64,000 nucleotides of DNA, taken from positions 62,001-126,000 of the forward strand of contig JADJOX010000005.1 in NCBI GenBank assembly GCA_016713565.1, given 5' to 3'. A program made the translations under genes and the position numbers. Source of the stretch: Ignavibacteriota bacterium (lineage in GTDB: Bacteria; Bacteroidota; Ignavibacteria; Ignavibacteriales; Melioribacteraceae). The notes under the pieces are model-generated. The model was not told the DNA's origin, did no database searches, and was given only the letters and a program-made list of their open reading frames with translations. Shown piece after piece: positions 36,725 through 45,708 of the stretch. Numbering within the stretch: the stretch's first letter is position 1; each line of letters starts with the position of its first letter.

Positions 36725-38116
36725 ATGGAACAAACATTTAAAATTATTTCACCAATCGACTCCAGTGTTTATTATGAAGGCAGACTTCATAATTCAAATG
36801 ATATTGAAAATGCACTAAAATTAGCCGAAAAAGCTCAAGCAGCTTGGAAAGACACTCCGCTTTCTCAAAGAAAAAACTACATCTCAAAATTTGCGGAAGC
36901 TTTTAAAAGTAATGAAAAAAGAATTTGTGAAGAACTAACTTGGCAAATGGGCAGACCAATTAAATATTCACCTTCAGAAGTTAGAGGTACAATAGAACGA
37001 ACTTTAGGAATGCTGGACTTAGCCGAAGTTTCATTAACCGATATTTTTGTCGGCGAAAAAGAAGGATTCAACAGATATATTAAACGTGAACCGCTAGGCA
37101 TAGTATTCGTTGTTCCGGCTTGGAACTATCCGTATTTAATTGCAATTAATAGTATTGTCCCTGCCCTTCTTGCAGGTAATGCTGTTGTTTTAAGACATTC
37201 AGCCCAAACGCCTCTTGTCGCGGAAAGATTTTTTGATGCTTTCAAACAAGCAGGCTTGCCCGAAGGTTTATTCCAATATTTGCATTTATCTCATGAAGAT
37301 ACTTCAAAAGTTATTTTAGATCAAAGAGTTAACTTTGTAGCTTTTACCGGATCAGTCAAAGGCGGTTATGATATTCAAAAAGTCGCAGCTAACAGATTTA
37401 TCGGTGTTGGGTTGGAATTAGGCGGTAAAGATCCCGCATACGTTATGCCGGATGCTGATCTAAATTATGCCGTTGAAAATTTAGTTGATGGTTCTTTTTT
37501 TAATTCCGGACAGTCTTGCTGCGGTATTGAAAGAATATATGTTCATGAATCGGTTTATGATAAATTTGTTGAAGGTTTTGTCGATTTAACAAAAACATAC
37601 AAATTAGGCAATCCGCTTGATCCTGAAACAACATTAGGTCCGTTGGCAAAACGCAGCGGCGCTGAATTAGTGCGTGAACATATTAAACAAGCAATTGATG
37701 CCGGCGCAAAAGCTATGATAGATGGCTCTTTATTTCCTTACGCAAAAGAAAATACAAATTATCTGGCACCTCAAGTTTTGATTGATGTTAATCATAAAAT
37801 GAATGTAATGTATGATGAAACTTTTGGTCCTGTTGTTGGAATTATGAAAGTTAAAAATGATGAAGAAGCGTTAACATTAATGAATGATAGTCCTTATGGA
37901 TTGACCGCATCGATATGGACAGAAAATGAACCGGCTGCTGTTAAGATTGGCAACCAAGTTAATACCGGTACTTGGTTTATGAATCGATGTGATTATCTTG
38001 ACCCATTCTTAAGCTGGGTTGGAGTTAAAGATTCCGGAAGAGGCTGTTCCCTTTCAAAAGTTGGATACGAACAGTTAACAAGACCAAAATCTTATCATTT
38101 GAAAATTAAACATTAG
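36725..38116 (+). CDS. NAD(P)-dependent aldehyde dehydrogenase
   Basis: 463 aa, usual size. The ALDH fold is clear: VVPAWNYPYLIAINSIVPAL (Asn134 region of the oxyanion hole), FTGSVKGGYDIQKVAA (Rossmann loop), GLELGGKDPAYV with Glu231, and NSGQSCCGIER with the catalytic Cys265, then ETFGPVVGI and SPYGLTASIW. At the usual K-P-S-E position it reads R-H-S-A (157-160), a change in the coenzyme ribose-binding segment. It oxidises an aldehyde to an acid; substrate not assignable. I start at ATG 36725 with AAGGAA upstream rather than the TTG at 36719. First gene of the operon; 26 bp to the next. Confidence 0.9.
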   Translation: MEQTFKIISPIDSSVYYEGRLHNSNDIENALKLAEKAQAAWKDTPLSQRKNYISKFAEAFKSNEKRICEELTWQMGRPIKYSPSEVRGTIERTLGMLDLAEVSLTDIFVGEKEGFNRYIKREPLGIVFVVPAWNYPYLIAINSIVPALLAGNAVVLRHSAQTPLVAERFFDAFKQAGLPEGLFQYLHLSHEDTSKVILDQRVNFVAFTGSVKGGYDIQKVAANRFIGVGLELGGKDPAYVMPDADLNYAVENLVDGSFFNSGQSCCGIERIYVHESVYDKFVEGFVDLTKTYKLGNPLDPETTLGPLAKRSGAELVREHIKQAIDAGAKAMIDGSLFPYAKENTNYLAPQVLIDVNHKMNVMYDETFGPVVGIMKVKNDEEALTLMNDSPYGLTASIWTENEPAAVKIGNQVNTGTWFMNRCDYLDPFLSWVGVKDSGRGCSLSKVGYEQLTRPKSYHLKIKH

Positions 38117-38142
38117 AATTAAATTTTATTTGGAGCAAAATT

Positions 38143-39294
38143 ATGCCACTTTTAAGACATACTTATAATTATCCGACCAGAATTGAATATGGTCCGGGTG
38201 CAACCGCTGATTTACCGAAAATTATTAAAGGTAAAGGTTTAAAAAAAGGTTTATTGGTTACAGATCAGGGAATTGAGAAAATTGGATTGGCAGAAAAATT
38301 AAGATCATATTTCACTGCACAAGACATTGAGATTTTCAGTTATAGCGATGTTGTTTCAAATCCAACAGAACAAAATGTAATAGAAGCAACCGATATTTAT
38401 AAAAAAAATAATTGCGATTTTATTGTTGCTCTGGGCGGAGGATCACCAATCGATGTTGGCAAAACAATTAAAGTTACAGCCACTCACGATGAGCCGCTTG
38501 AAAAATTAGATGATTCAAAAGGCGGTGATAAATATATTATAAATGAAATGCCTCCTTTTTATGCAATTCCAACAACCGCAGGAACAGGAAGTGAAGTCGG
38601 TAGAAGCAGTGTAATTACCGTAAAATCAACAAATAAAAAAACAATTATTTTTGCGCCCAAAATGATGCCTGATATCGCCGTACTTGATCCGGATGTAACT
38701 TTGCTTTTACCAAAAAAGCTTACTGCCGCTACAGGTGTTGACGCATTTGTTCATAATCTTGAAGCTTATATTATGAATGTTTATCACCCAATTGCTGACG
38801 CTATAGCGAAAGAAGGTATTTACAAATGTTTTAAATATTTGCCGATAGCCGTTGAAAATGGGAATGACGTCGCCGCTAGAGGTGAAATGTTATTGGCTTC
38901 AGCTATGGGTGCAACCGCATTTCAAAAAGGCTTGGGAATAAATCATTCGATTGCTCATGCATTAAGTGTTTTTTATGATACTCATCACGGTTTGGCAAAT
39001 GCCGCTGTTCTTGTTGAAGTAATGAAGTATAATTCAACAGATGAAATAGTAAGTAAAAAATTAGCTTCGCTTGGTTCCATTCTGGGCGTTGAAAACGATG
39101 CTGATGCCGTGATTGATGCGATTGAAAAATGGTTGCTTAAAGTTGGTATGCCGACAGACCTTAAAGGCATTGGTGTAAAAGAAGAAGATATTTCCGGATT
39201 GGAAGCTTATGCAATGGAAGATCCTTGTAAACCATTAAATCCAAAACCGGTAATGCCGGGCGATGTATCAAAAATTATTAAAAATCTTATATAG
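38143..39294 (+). CDS. Iron-containing (group III) alcohol dehydrogenase
   Basis: 383 aa. NAD-binding VALGGGSPIDVGKTIK (96-110) and PTTAGTGSEVGRSSV (143-157) are typical. Metal ligands are present at the expected spacing: D200 and H204 (GVDAFVHNLEAYI), H268 (GINHSIAH) and H282 (THHGLANA). These enzymes interconvert alcohols or diols with aldehydes using NAD(H) and Fe2+. Next to an aldehyde dehydrogenase, it could generate that enzyme's substrate, giving a two-step alcohol-to-acid oxidation. GGAGC precedes the start; 15 bp to the next gene. Confidence 0.92.
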   Translation: MPLLRHTYNYPTRIEYGPGATADLPKIIKGKGLKKGLLVTDQGIEKIGLAEKLRSYFTAQDIEIFSYSDVVSNPTEQNVIEATDIYKKNNCDFIVALGGGSPIDVGKTIKVTATHDEPLEKLDDSKGGDKYIINEMPPFYAIPTTAGTGSEVGRSSVITVKSTNKKTIIFAPKMMPDIAVLDPDVTLLLPKKLTAATGVDAFVHNLEAYIMNVYHPIADAIAKEGIYKCFKYLPIAVENGNDVAARGEMLLASAMGATAFQKGLGINHSIAHALSVFYDTHHGLANAAVLVEVMKYNSTDEIVSKKLASLGSILGVENDADAVIDAIEKWLLKVGMPTDLKGIGVKEEDISGLEAYAMEDPCKPLNPKPVMPGDVSKIIKNLI

Positions 39295-39309
39295 TGAGGA
39301 ATTCAATTT

Positions 39310-40062
39310 ATGATCAAAGGTATAACATTTGATCTTTGGGATACCGTTTTTATCGACGATTCCGATGAGCCAAAAAGAAAGAATGCAGGCAGACCAACAA
39401 AAGCTGCCGAAAGAAGGTTATTAGTTCATCAATTTGTTAATAAACATCAAAATATTTCTCAAGAAAAAGTGAATGCGGCATATGACGCGCAGGATGCTGC
39501 CTTTAGAAAAGTTTGGCATGATCATCATATTACTTGGAAAGTAAAAGAACGTCTTGAAATTGTTTTGAAAGGAATAAACGTAACTTTACCTCCAAATGAA
39601 ATGAATGAACTTGTTAAACTTCATGAGGAAATGGAATTAGAGTATCGTCCTAATTTTATTGATGGCGTGCATGATGCAATTAAAGAATTAAGTAAGAATT
39701 ATAAACTTGGCGTTATTTCTGACGCGATATTTAGTCCGGGCAGAGCTTTAAGAAAACTTTTAGAAGACGAAGGTTTACTTAAATACTTTTCAACATTTGT
39801 TTTTTCAGATGAAGTTGGATGTTCAAAACCTGCCGAAGGTGTTTTTCATGCTGCAAAGAAAGGACTAGAACTCGAATTTAATGAAATCGTGCATATTGGA
39901 GACAGAGAGCACAATGATATTTTAGGTCCTGAAAAAATGGGTATGCATTCTATTTTATGTTTAGCCGCCCTTGATCGCGGTAGCGACAGAAACAGAGCAG
40001 ACGGATATTTTGAACATTATAATGAATTACCAAATCTTATTGAAAAATTAAAGGATATATAA
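39310..40062 (+). CDS. HAD-superfamily hydrolase lacking the second catalytic Asp
   Basis: 250 aa with a helical cap (about 25-110) inserted in a HAD core. Motif I reads FDLWDTVF: nucleophile D8, but position +2 is Trp10 rather than the Asp of most phosphatases, as in dehalogenases and phosphonatases where that residue also varies. Motif II VISDAIFS, motif III Lys in GCSKPAEGVFHAA, motif IV HIGDREHNDILG. An unusual basic stretch RKNAGRPTKAAERR lies after motif I. A phosphatase, C-P hydrolase or dehalogenase role is possible; it is not a clear PhnX. Shine-Dalgarno GAGGA upstream; 3 bp before the next gene. Confidence 0.85.
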   Translation: MIKGITFDLWDTVFIDDSDEPKRKNAGRPTKAAERRLLVHQFVNKHQNISQEKVNAAYDAQDAAFRKVWHDHHITWKVKERLEIVLKGINVTLPPNEMNELVKLHEEMELEYRPNFIDGVHDAIKELSKNYKLGVISDAIFSPGRALRKLLEDEGLLKYFSTFVFSDEVGCSKPAEGVFHAAKKGLELEFNEIVHIGDREHNDILGPEKMGMHSILCLAALDRGSDRNRADGYFEHYNELPNLIEKLKDI

Positions 40063-40065
40063 ATT

Positions 40066-40929
40066 ATGGGTCAATTGCATTTTCTTATTATTGATGGCTA
40101 TCCAAAACCAAGTAGAGATCAATTTGAAGAAGTAGGAATGACAAAAGCCGGCGAATTATATGGCAAACTATTACTGCAACACTTGCCAAACGCTAAATAT
40201 GATGTATATTATTCCAGCGATCCAGGAGTTGTTTTGCCTAAGGGTGATGAACTTAAAAAATATGACGGAGTTTTGTGGCCTGGGTGCAATTTAACTGTTT
40301 ATCACGATCATGATGAAAGAGTAACAAAGATGGTCGATATATGTAAAGATGCATATGAAGTAGGTGTTCCTCAATTTGGTAGCTGCTGGGCTGCACAGAT
40401 TGCTGTTTATGCCGCAGGTGGTGAAGTTAAACCAAATCCAAAAGGCAGAGAAATGGGATTGGCAAGAAAGGTCTTTTTAACAGAAGAAGGACGTAAGCAT
40501 CCAATGTACGAAGGCAAGCCTCCTGTATTTGATGGTTTTATTAGTCATGATGACGAAATAACAAAACTTCCCGAAGGCGGCAAATGGCTTGCGTCAAATG
40601 ATTTTACAAATGTACAGGCAGTAGAAGTTAAACATAAAAAAGGGATTTTCTGGGCGCCTCAATATCATCCTGAGTATGATCTGCATGAAATTGCACGCTT
40701 AATTATTGCAAGAGAAGAAAAATTAATTAAACAAAATTATTTCGCTTCAAAAGAAGATTTATTGAATTATGCCGAGGACTTGGAAAAAATCTATTCTGAT
40801 AAAAACAGAAAAGATTTAAGATGGAAATACGGAATTGATGATGATGTTATTGATGATAAAATAAGACAAGTTGAATTCGTAAATTGGTTAAATAAAATAG
40901 TAATTCCTTATTCAAATAAAACAGAGTAA
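40066..40929 (+). CDS. Class I glutamine amidotransferase-like protein (GMP-synthase-type GATase1)
   Basis: 287 aa. Catalytic triad in place: Cys107 in FGSCWAAQIAVYAAGG, His201 and Glu203 in PQYHPEYD. The fold matches free-standing GATase1 proteins (COG0518 type), a group that includes gamma-glutamyl hydrolases as well as unknowns; no synthase partner is encoded nearby. A 70-residue helical C-terminal extension (215-287, FASKEDLLNYAEDLEKIY) is unusual. Possible roles: hydrolysis of a gamma-glutamyl or other amide intermediate, or ammonia supply. 2 bp before the transporter gene, so almost certainly co-translated with it. Confidence 0.85.
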   Translation: MGQLHFLIIDGYPKPSRDQFEEVGMTKAGELYGKLLLQHLPNAKYDVYYSSDPGVVLPKGDELKKYDGVLWPGCNLTVYHDHDERVTKMVDICKDAYEVGVPQFGSCWAAQIAVYAAGGEVKPNPKGREMGLARKVFLTEEGRKHPMYEGKPPVFDGFISHDDEITKLPEGGKWLASNDFTNVQAVEVKHKKGIFWAPQYHPEYDLHEIARLIIAREEKLIKQNYFASKEDLLNYAEDLEKIYSDKNRKDLRWKYGIDDDVIDDKIRQVEFVNWLNKIVIPYSNKTE

Positions 40930-40931
40930 TT

Positions 40932-42224
40932 TTGCTTAAAAATATATCAATCAAAAAAAATCCGCTTTTACATTGGCAGGTAAAAATCTTTAGTGCTACA
41001 TGGCTGGCTTACGTCGGTTACTATTTTGCGCGAAAAGCCTTTTATGTTGTAAAAAGTCCTTTAGCAGATTCATTAAATTTTTCGGCACTTGATTTAGCCC
41101 ATTTAGGCACCGCTTATTTAGTATTTTACATGATTGGTCAATATTCCAGCGCATTTTTTGGAAGAAAACTCGGACCAAAATTATTACTGCTTATCGGAAT
41201 GGGAATTTCACTTATATGTAATTTTGTTTTCGGTATTTCAAATGGGTTCTGGACTATTTTGTTATTCCTTTCATTAAACGGTTTAGCGCAAGGTACAGGC
41301 TGGCCGGGATGTATTGGTTCGCTGGCGTTTTGGTTTACAAGAGAAAAACGCGGAACAGTTCTGGGATTTTGGGCAACTTGTTATCAAGTCGGTTCAGTAA
41401 TTTCGACTTCATTTGCCGCTTATATGCTTGGTGAATATGGGTGGAGATGGTCATTTTTCGGCGCTTCACTAGTGCTGCTTGTAATATGGTTTGTCGTTTT
41501 ATTTTTACATCCAAATAAACCTGAAGATGTTGGACTTGAGTCAATAAAAGATGAAGAGGATTCATGTGAAATTGAAAACGATAATACTGAAAAATTAGGA
41601 TGGAGCCGTGATACATGGTTAACAGTAATTACAATGGGATTAATTTATTTCACTATTAAATTTTTACGTTATGCCCTTTGGAGCTGGGTACCGTTTTTCC
41701 TGAATAAAAATTTTGGGATGAATGAAAGCAATGCTGGATATCTATCTGTTGTATTTGATCTTGCGGGATTTGTCGGAGTACTATTCGCGGGATATATTTC
41801 CGATAAAGTATTTAAAGGCAGAAGATCATTAATATCAGCTATTATGTTAAGTTTTATGGCGCTTGCATTTATTTTAATGTATGTAAAAGGTGAATCTAAT
41901 CTGATGTTTTTCACAATCTCAATGGGAATTGCCGGATTTATGCTTTACGGTCCCGACTCACTTATTTCCGGAGTAGGCGCAATAGATGTTGGTTCAAAAA
42001 GAGGCGCGTTAACCGCGGCAGGTATAATAAATGGTACGGGATCAATTGGACCAATTTTCCAAGAAGAAATAATCGGCTGGCTCTATACAAAATATAACAA
42101 CGAACTAACCCCAATTTTAATTTTATTAGTCTTAATGGCCGTTGTCAGCGCTTTACTAACATTTTATTTATGGTGGAAATCCAAAAAAAGGAAAAGTAAA
42201 TTTGTAGATCCACTATATTCTTAA
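40932..42224 (+). CDS. OPA-family MFS transporter (GlpT/UhpC-like organophosphate:phosphate antiporter)
   Basis: 430 aa, 12 helices. The start is a TTG at 40932, 2 bp after the previous stop; the hydrophilic MLKNISIKKNPLLHW N-terminus is usual. Family hallmarks are YYFARKAFYVVK (R34-K35, equivalent to GlpT Arg45) and IKFLRYALWSWVPFFL (R245, equivalent to GlpT Arg269), the two arginines that bind the phosphate of the substrate, plus GPDSLISGVGAIDVGSKR late in the protein. It should import a phosphorylated organic compound in exchange for inorganic phosphate. The substrate is not recognisable and the gene context is not glp or uhp. Its last 4 bp overlap the convergent nadA gene. Confidence 0.88.
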   Translation: MLKNISIKKNPLLHWQVKIFSATWLAYVGYYFARKAFYVVKSPLADSLNFSALDLAHLGTAYLVFYMIGQYSSAFFGRKLGPKLLLLIGMGISLICNFVFGISNGFWTILLFLSLNGLAQGTGWPGCIGSLAFWFTREKRGTVLGFWATCYQVGSVISTSFAAYMLGEYGWRWSFFGASLVLLVIWFVVLFLHPNKPEDVGLESIKDEEDSCEIENDNTEKLGWSRDTWLTVITMGLIYFTIKFLRYALWSWVPFFLNKNFGMNESNAGYLSVVFDLAGFVGVLFAGYISDKVFKGRRSLISAIMLSFMALAFILMYVKGESNLMFFTISMGIAGFMLYGPDSLISGVGAIDVGSKRGALTAAGIINGTGSIGPIFQEEIIGWLYTKYNNELTPILILLVLMAVVSALLTFYLWWKSKKRKSKFVDPLYS

Positions 42225-43159
42225 TAAATCTCTATCATCCTTTGAATCGATAATCTTGCTTTATCCGCAAGTTCTTTGTCGACTTTGACTTCAAATTGTT
42301 CATTTAAAATGGATTTATATAAATTTTCCAAAGTGTTTAATTTCATATATTCACAGACTGATTTTTCGTTTGCAGGGTGAAATATTTTTTCAGGACTATT
42401 TTTTTTCATTCTGTGCAGAATTCCAACTTCGGTTGCAATAACAAATTCTTGCGAATCAGATTCATTTACTCTTCTCAACATTCCTTCAGTTGAATAAATA
42501 TTCAATTTTAAATTTGGGTTTTTAGCAGACTTTAACATGCACGATGTAGAACAGCCGCATTCAGGATGTATTAAAAATTCCGCATTCGGGAACTTCTCTT
42601 CTGCTATATTAAAATCCATTTCGCCAATTTTTTCATGAACATGACAAGAGCCGTTCCAAATTTTTATATCACGTTTTGTAATATATTTTACATAGCTGCC
42701 TAAATATTGATCCGGAAGGAATAATATTTGTTTATCTAACGGAATTGAATTAACTATCTTTACTGCGTTTGAAGATGTACAGCAATAATCTGTTTCAGCT
42801 TTGACTTCGGCAGTTGTGTTAACGTATGAAACTACAACCGCATCGGGATTTTCTTTTTTCCAATTTCTAAGTTCTTCAGCCGTTATGCTATCGGCAAGCG
42901 AACATCCGGCGTTTAGATCGGGTATTATTACTTTTTTATTAGGTGAAAGAATTGACGCGGTTTCCGCCATAAAATGAACTCCGCAAAATACAATTAGGTC
43001 AGCATTCGTTTTTGCCGCCATTTGACTCAAACCAAGTGAATCTCCAACAAAATCCGCAATGTCCTGTATTTCACCGATTTGGTAATTATGAGCAAGTATA
43101 ACCGCGTTTTTTTTATTTTTTAATTTATTTATTTCATTTACTAACTTTGAATTTATCAT
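42221..43159 (-). CDS. nadA: Quinolinate synthase A
   Basis: 312 aa, full length. It condenses iminoaspartate with dihydroxyacetone phosphate to make quinolinate, using a [4Fe-4S] cluster. Cys86, Cys172 and Cys269 have the spacing of the three cluster ligands (86 and 97 residues apart), and ILAHNYQIGEIQDIADFVGDS, FCGVHFMAETA, NGSCHVHEKI and HPECGCSTSC are typical. Last gene of nadB-nadC-nadA (9 bp after nadC). Its stop overlaps the convergent transporter gene. Confidence 0.95.
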   Translation of the reverse strand: MINSKLVNEINKLKNKKNAVILAHNYQIGEIQDIADFVGDSLGLSQMAAKTNADLIVFCGVHFMAETASILSPNKKVIIPDLNAGCSLADSITAEELRNWKKENPDAVVVSYVNTTAEVKAETDYCCTSSNAVKIVNSIPLDKQILFLPDQYLGSYVKYITKRDIKIWNGSCHVHEKIGEMDFNIAEEKFPNAEFLIHPECGCSTSCMLKSAKNPNLKLNIYSTEGMLRRVNESDSQEFVIATEVGILHRMKKNSPEKIFHPANEKSVCEYMKLNTLENLYKSILNEQFEVKVDKELADKARLSIQRMIEIY

Positions 43160-43168
43160 GTCTCTCTT

Positions 43169-44017
43169 TTATTTTTTAATGTACATCCCAATATCAAATG
43201 CATTTACTGAATGAGTTAAAGCTCCAACTGAAATAAAGTTAACTCCGGTCTCAGCAATTATTTTTAATTTTTCTAAAGTTACATTCCCCGAAGCTTCAGT
43301 CAGTATTTTGTTATCAATAATAATAACAGCCTTTTTCATTTCTTCAATTGACATATTATCAAGCATAATAATATCTACTTTCAATTGCAGAGCCTCTTTA
43401 ACTTCGTTTAGGTTTTTTACTTCGACTTCAATTTTAAATTTATTTTGATACTTATTCCGAACTTGATTTACAGCATTTGTAATACTTCCAGCAACGTCAA
43501 TATGATTATCTTTTATCATTATCAAATCATACAATCCGAATCTATGATTGGTTCCGCCTCCCATTTTAACGGCATATTTATCTAAAGTTCTAAATCCAGG
43601 AAGTGTTTTTCTAGTATCAAGTAATTTCGTATTTGTGTTATTCAACTCATTTACAAACTTAGAAGTTTTGGTGGAAATAGCCGACATTCTCTGCAAAAAG
43701 TTTAACGCAATTCTTTCCGCTGAAAGCAATGATTTGTAGTTCCCTGTAAAAACTGAAATTATTGAATTTTTATAAATTTTATCACCGTCTTTAAAATTAT
43801 TTTTCCAAACAATGTTCGTATCAAATTTTTTAAATACTAATTCAGCGACTTCTAATCCGCAAATTATTCCCTCATCCTTTGATTTTAAATAACCCTCAGT
43901 AATACTAACAGAAGGAATTATTGCTTCTGTTGTAATATCACCGGTATAAATATCTTCCGCAACCGCAAGGTTTATCAGTTCATCAATATTCTTTAAATAT
44001 TCTTCTTCAATTTTCAT
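43169..44017 (-). CDS. nadC: Nicotinate-nucleotide pyrophosphorylase (quinolinate phosphoribosyltransferase)
   Basis: 282 aa, full length. Converts quinolinate and PRPP to nicotinate mononucleotide. Recognisable motifs: AEDIYTGDITTEAI near the start, ALNFLQRMSAISTKT, LLDTRKTLPGFRTLDKYAV, GGGTNHRFGLYDLIMIKDNH, KIEVEVKNLNEVKEAL, IIMLDNMS and ISVGALTHSV. Second gene of the NAD operon; 12 bp after nadB and 9 bp before nadA. Confidence 0.95.
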   Translation of the reverse strand: MKIEEEYLKNIDELINLAVAEDIYTGDITTEAIIPSVSITEGYLKSKDEGIICGLEVAELVFKKFDTNIVWKNNFKDGDKIYKNSIISVFTGNYKSLLSAERIALNFLQRMSAISTKTSKFVNELNNTNTKLLDTRKTLPGFRTLDKYAVKMGGGTNHRFGLYDLIMIKDNHIDVAGSITNAVNQVRNKYQNKFKIEVEVKNLNEVKEALQLKVDIIMLDNMSIEEMKKAVIIIDNKILTEASGNVTLEKLKIIAETGVNFISVGALTHSVNAFDIGMYIKK

Positions 44018-44029
44018 TTTAATTTTGTG

Positions 44030-45619
44030 TTAGTTGTGTTTTTCAAATTTAATACGATGTCCATTTTGGAAAATATACCGACCAAGAAATAAATTATTTG
44101 TTTCGGCAAAATCACTGCGCTGGTGTGTGCCTCTGCTTTCTTTTCTGTTTAAAGCCGATTTAATAATCAATTCACCTATCTCAATAATACTTTTTATTCT
44201 AAATGAATAATATTCAAATTCTTTATTCGAACCAAATTGTTTAAACATTTCTAAATTTTTTAATCCGGAAGTTAATAATTCTTCGTTTCTTATTATTCCA
44301 GCATTGTTATTGAGCAAAGTAGCGATTTTATTTTTGATACTCATAAATTTATCAACTATAAAATTATTTATCTTGTAATCTATTGTTTGATCAAGAACCG
44401 TTTGAATATTAAGAATATTACTGTTCTTTATAGAACCGCTAATATCAATACATCTTTTTCCAAAAACCAAACATTCCAAAAGTGAATTACTGGCGAGTCT
44501 GTTAGCACCGTGAACACCTGTACAAGTAACTTCTCCGCAAGCTAATAAACCCTTAATATTTGTCCTTCCATTTATATCTGTTTTAACACCGCCGATCATA
44601 TAATGAGCCGCAGGTGAAACAGGAATTAAATTTTTCGTAATATCGATATTGTATTCTAATGCTTTTTCATAAATTGAACTGAATCTTTCTTTTATTTTTT
44701 CAGCATTTAAATGTGTAAGATCTAAAAACACAGATTTAATCTTGGAATTCTGTAATTCATAAAATATAGCTTTAGAAACTATGTCACGCGGCGCTAATTC
44801 AGCATTTGGATGAATATCCAGCATAAATCTTTTTCCGTCGCCGTTCAATAAATATGCACCTTCACCTCTAACAGCTTCAGAAATTAAAAATGTTTGATCA
44901 TTTTCTGAATAAAAGGCGGTCGGATGAAATTGTAAAAATTCCATATCGCAAATTTCTGCTCCGGCATTATAAGCCAAAGTAATTCCGTCACCGGTTGAAG
45001 TATAAGGATTCGTTGTTCGCGAAAAAATTCCTGAACCGCCGCCTGTTGCCAAAATAGTGACCGGTGAAATAAATATAAACTGTTTATTGCTATCCCAAGA
45101 AAAAGCATTTGCTCCTAAACATTGTTCATCATTATTTAAAAGTTCAAGAACCTGTGTGTTTTGATAAATTTTAATATTACTTTTCTTCTGAACAATACTA
45201 GCAAGAAATTGAACGACTTTGCTTCCAGTGGCATCGCCGCCGGCATGAAGAATTCTTCGGTTTGTGTGTCCTCCTTCTAAACCTAGTTGAAGTTTTCCGT
45301 CCAATTCATCAAATTCCATTCCCCAATTAATTAGATCGTTAACTCTATCAATGCCTTCATTAACTAAAATTTTAACCGCATCATTATTACAAAGTTCGCC
45401 GCCGGCAACTAAAGTATCTTTAAAGTGAATTTCGGCAGAATCCGACTTATCAATAGCTGCGGCAATTCCGCCTTGTGCCCAGTATGTACTGCTTATACTT
45501 AATTTACTTTTAGAAACCAAAGTTACCGTACCAAATTCTGAGGCATATATTGCAGATGTAAGTCCGGCTAAACCGCTGCCGATAATTAAAAAATCTGATT
45601 CAACTATTTGTTTTGTCAT
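44030..45619 (-). CDS. nadB: L-aspartate oxidase
   Basis: 529 aa FAD enzyme that oxidises L-aspartate to iminoaspartate. Motifs: FAD-binding LIIGSGLAGLTSAIYASEFG, SSTYWAQGGIAAAID, LGLEGGHTNRRILHAGGDATG, QFHPTAFY, SEAVRGEGAYLLNGDGKRF, SPAAHYMIGGVKTD and GEVTCTGVHGANRLASNSLLE, followed by the helical C-terminus with SRGTHQRSDF. First gene of nadB-nadC-nadA, a complete de novo route from aspartate to NaMN. AAGGT lies just before the ATG. No NAD-type riboswitch was recognised in the 89-bp leader. Confidence 0.95.
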   Translation of the reverse strand: MTKQIVESDFLIIGSGLAGLTSAIYASEFGTVTLVSKSKLSISSTYWAQGGIAAAIDKSDSAEIHFKDTLVAGGELCNNDAVKILVNEGIDRVNDLINWGMEFDELDGKLQLGLEGGHTNRRILHAGGDATGSKVVQFLASIVQKKSNIKIYQNTQVLELLNNDEQCLGANAFSWDSNKQFIFISPVTILATGGGSGIFSRTTNPYTSTGDGITLAYNAGAEICDMEFLQFHPTAFYSENDQTFLISEAVRGEGAYLLNGDGKRFMLDIHPNAELAPRDIVSKAIFYELQNSKIKSVFLDLTHLNAEKIKERFSSIYEKALEYNIDITKNLIPVSPAAHYMIGGVKTDINGRTNIKGLLACGEVTCTGVHGANRLASNSLLECLVFGKRCIDISGSIKNSNILNIQTVLDQTIDYKINNFIVDKFMSIKNKIATLLNNNAGIIRNEELLTSGLKNLEMFKQFGSNKEFEYYSFRIKSIIEIGELIIKSALNRKESRGTHQRSDFAETNNLFLGRYIFQNGHRIKFEKHN

Positions 45620-45708
45620 TTTACCTTAAATTATTTTAACATTCTTACTTTATTTTAAATAAAAACAATTGAAAGAATTTTTATAACAAACAATATAACT
45701 TTAACGAA

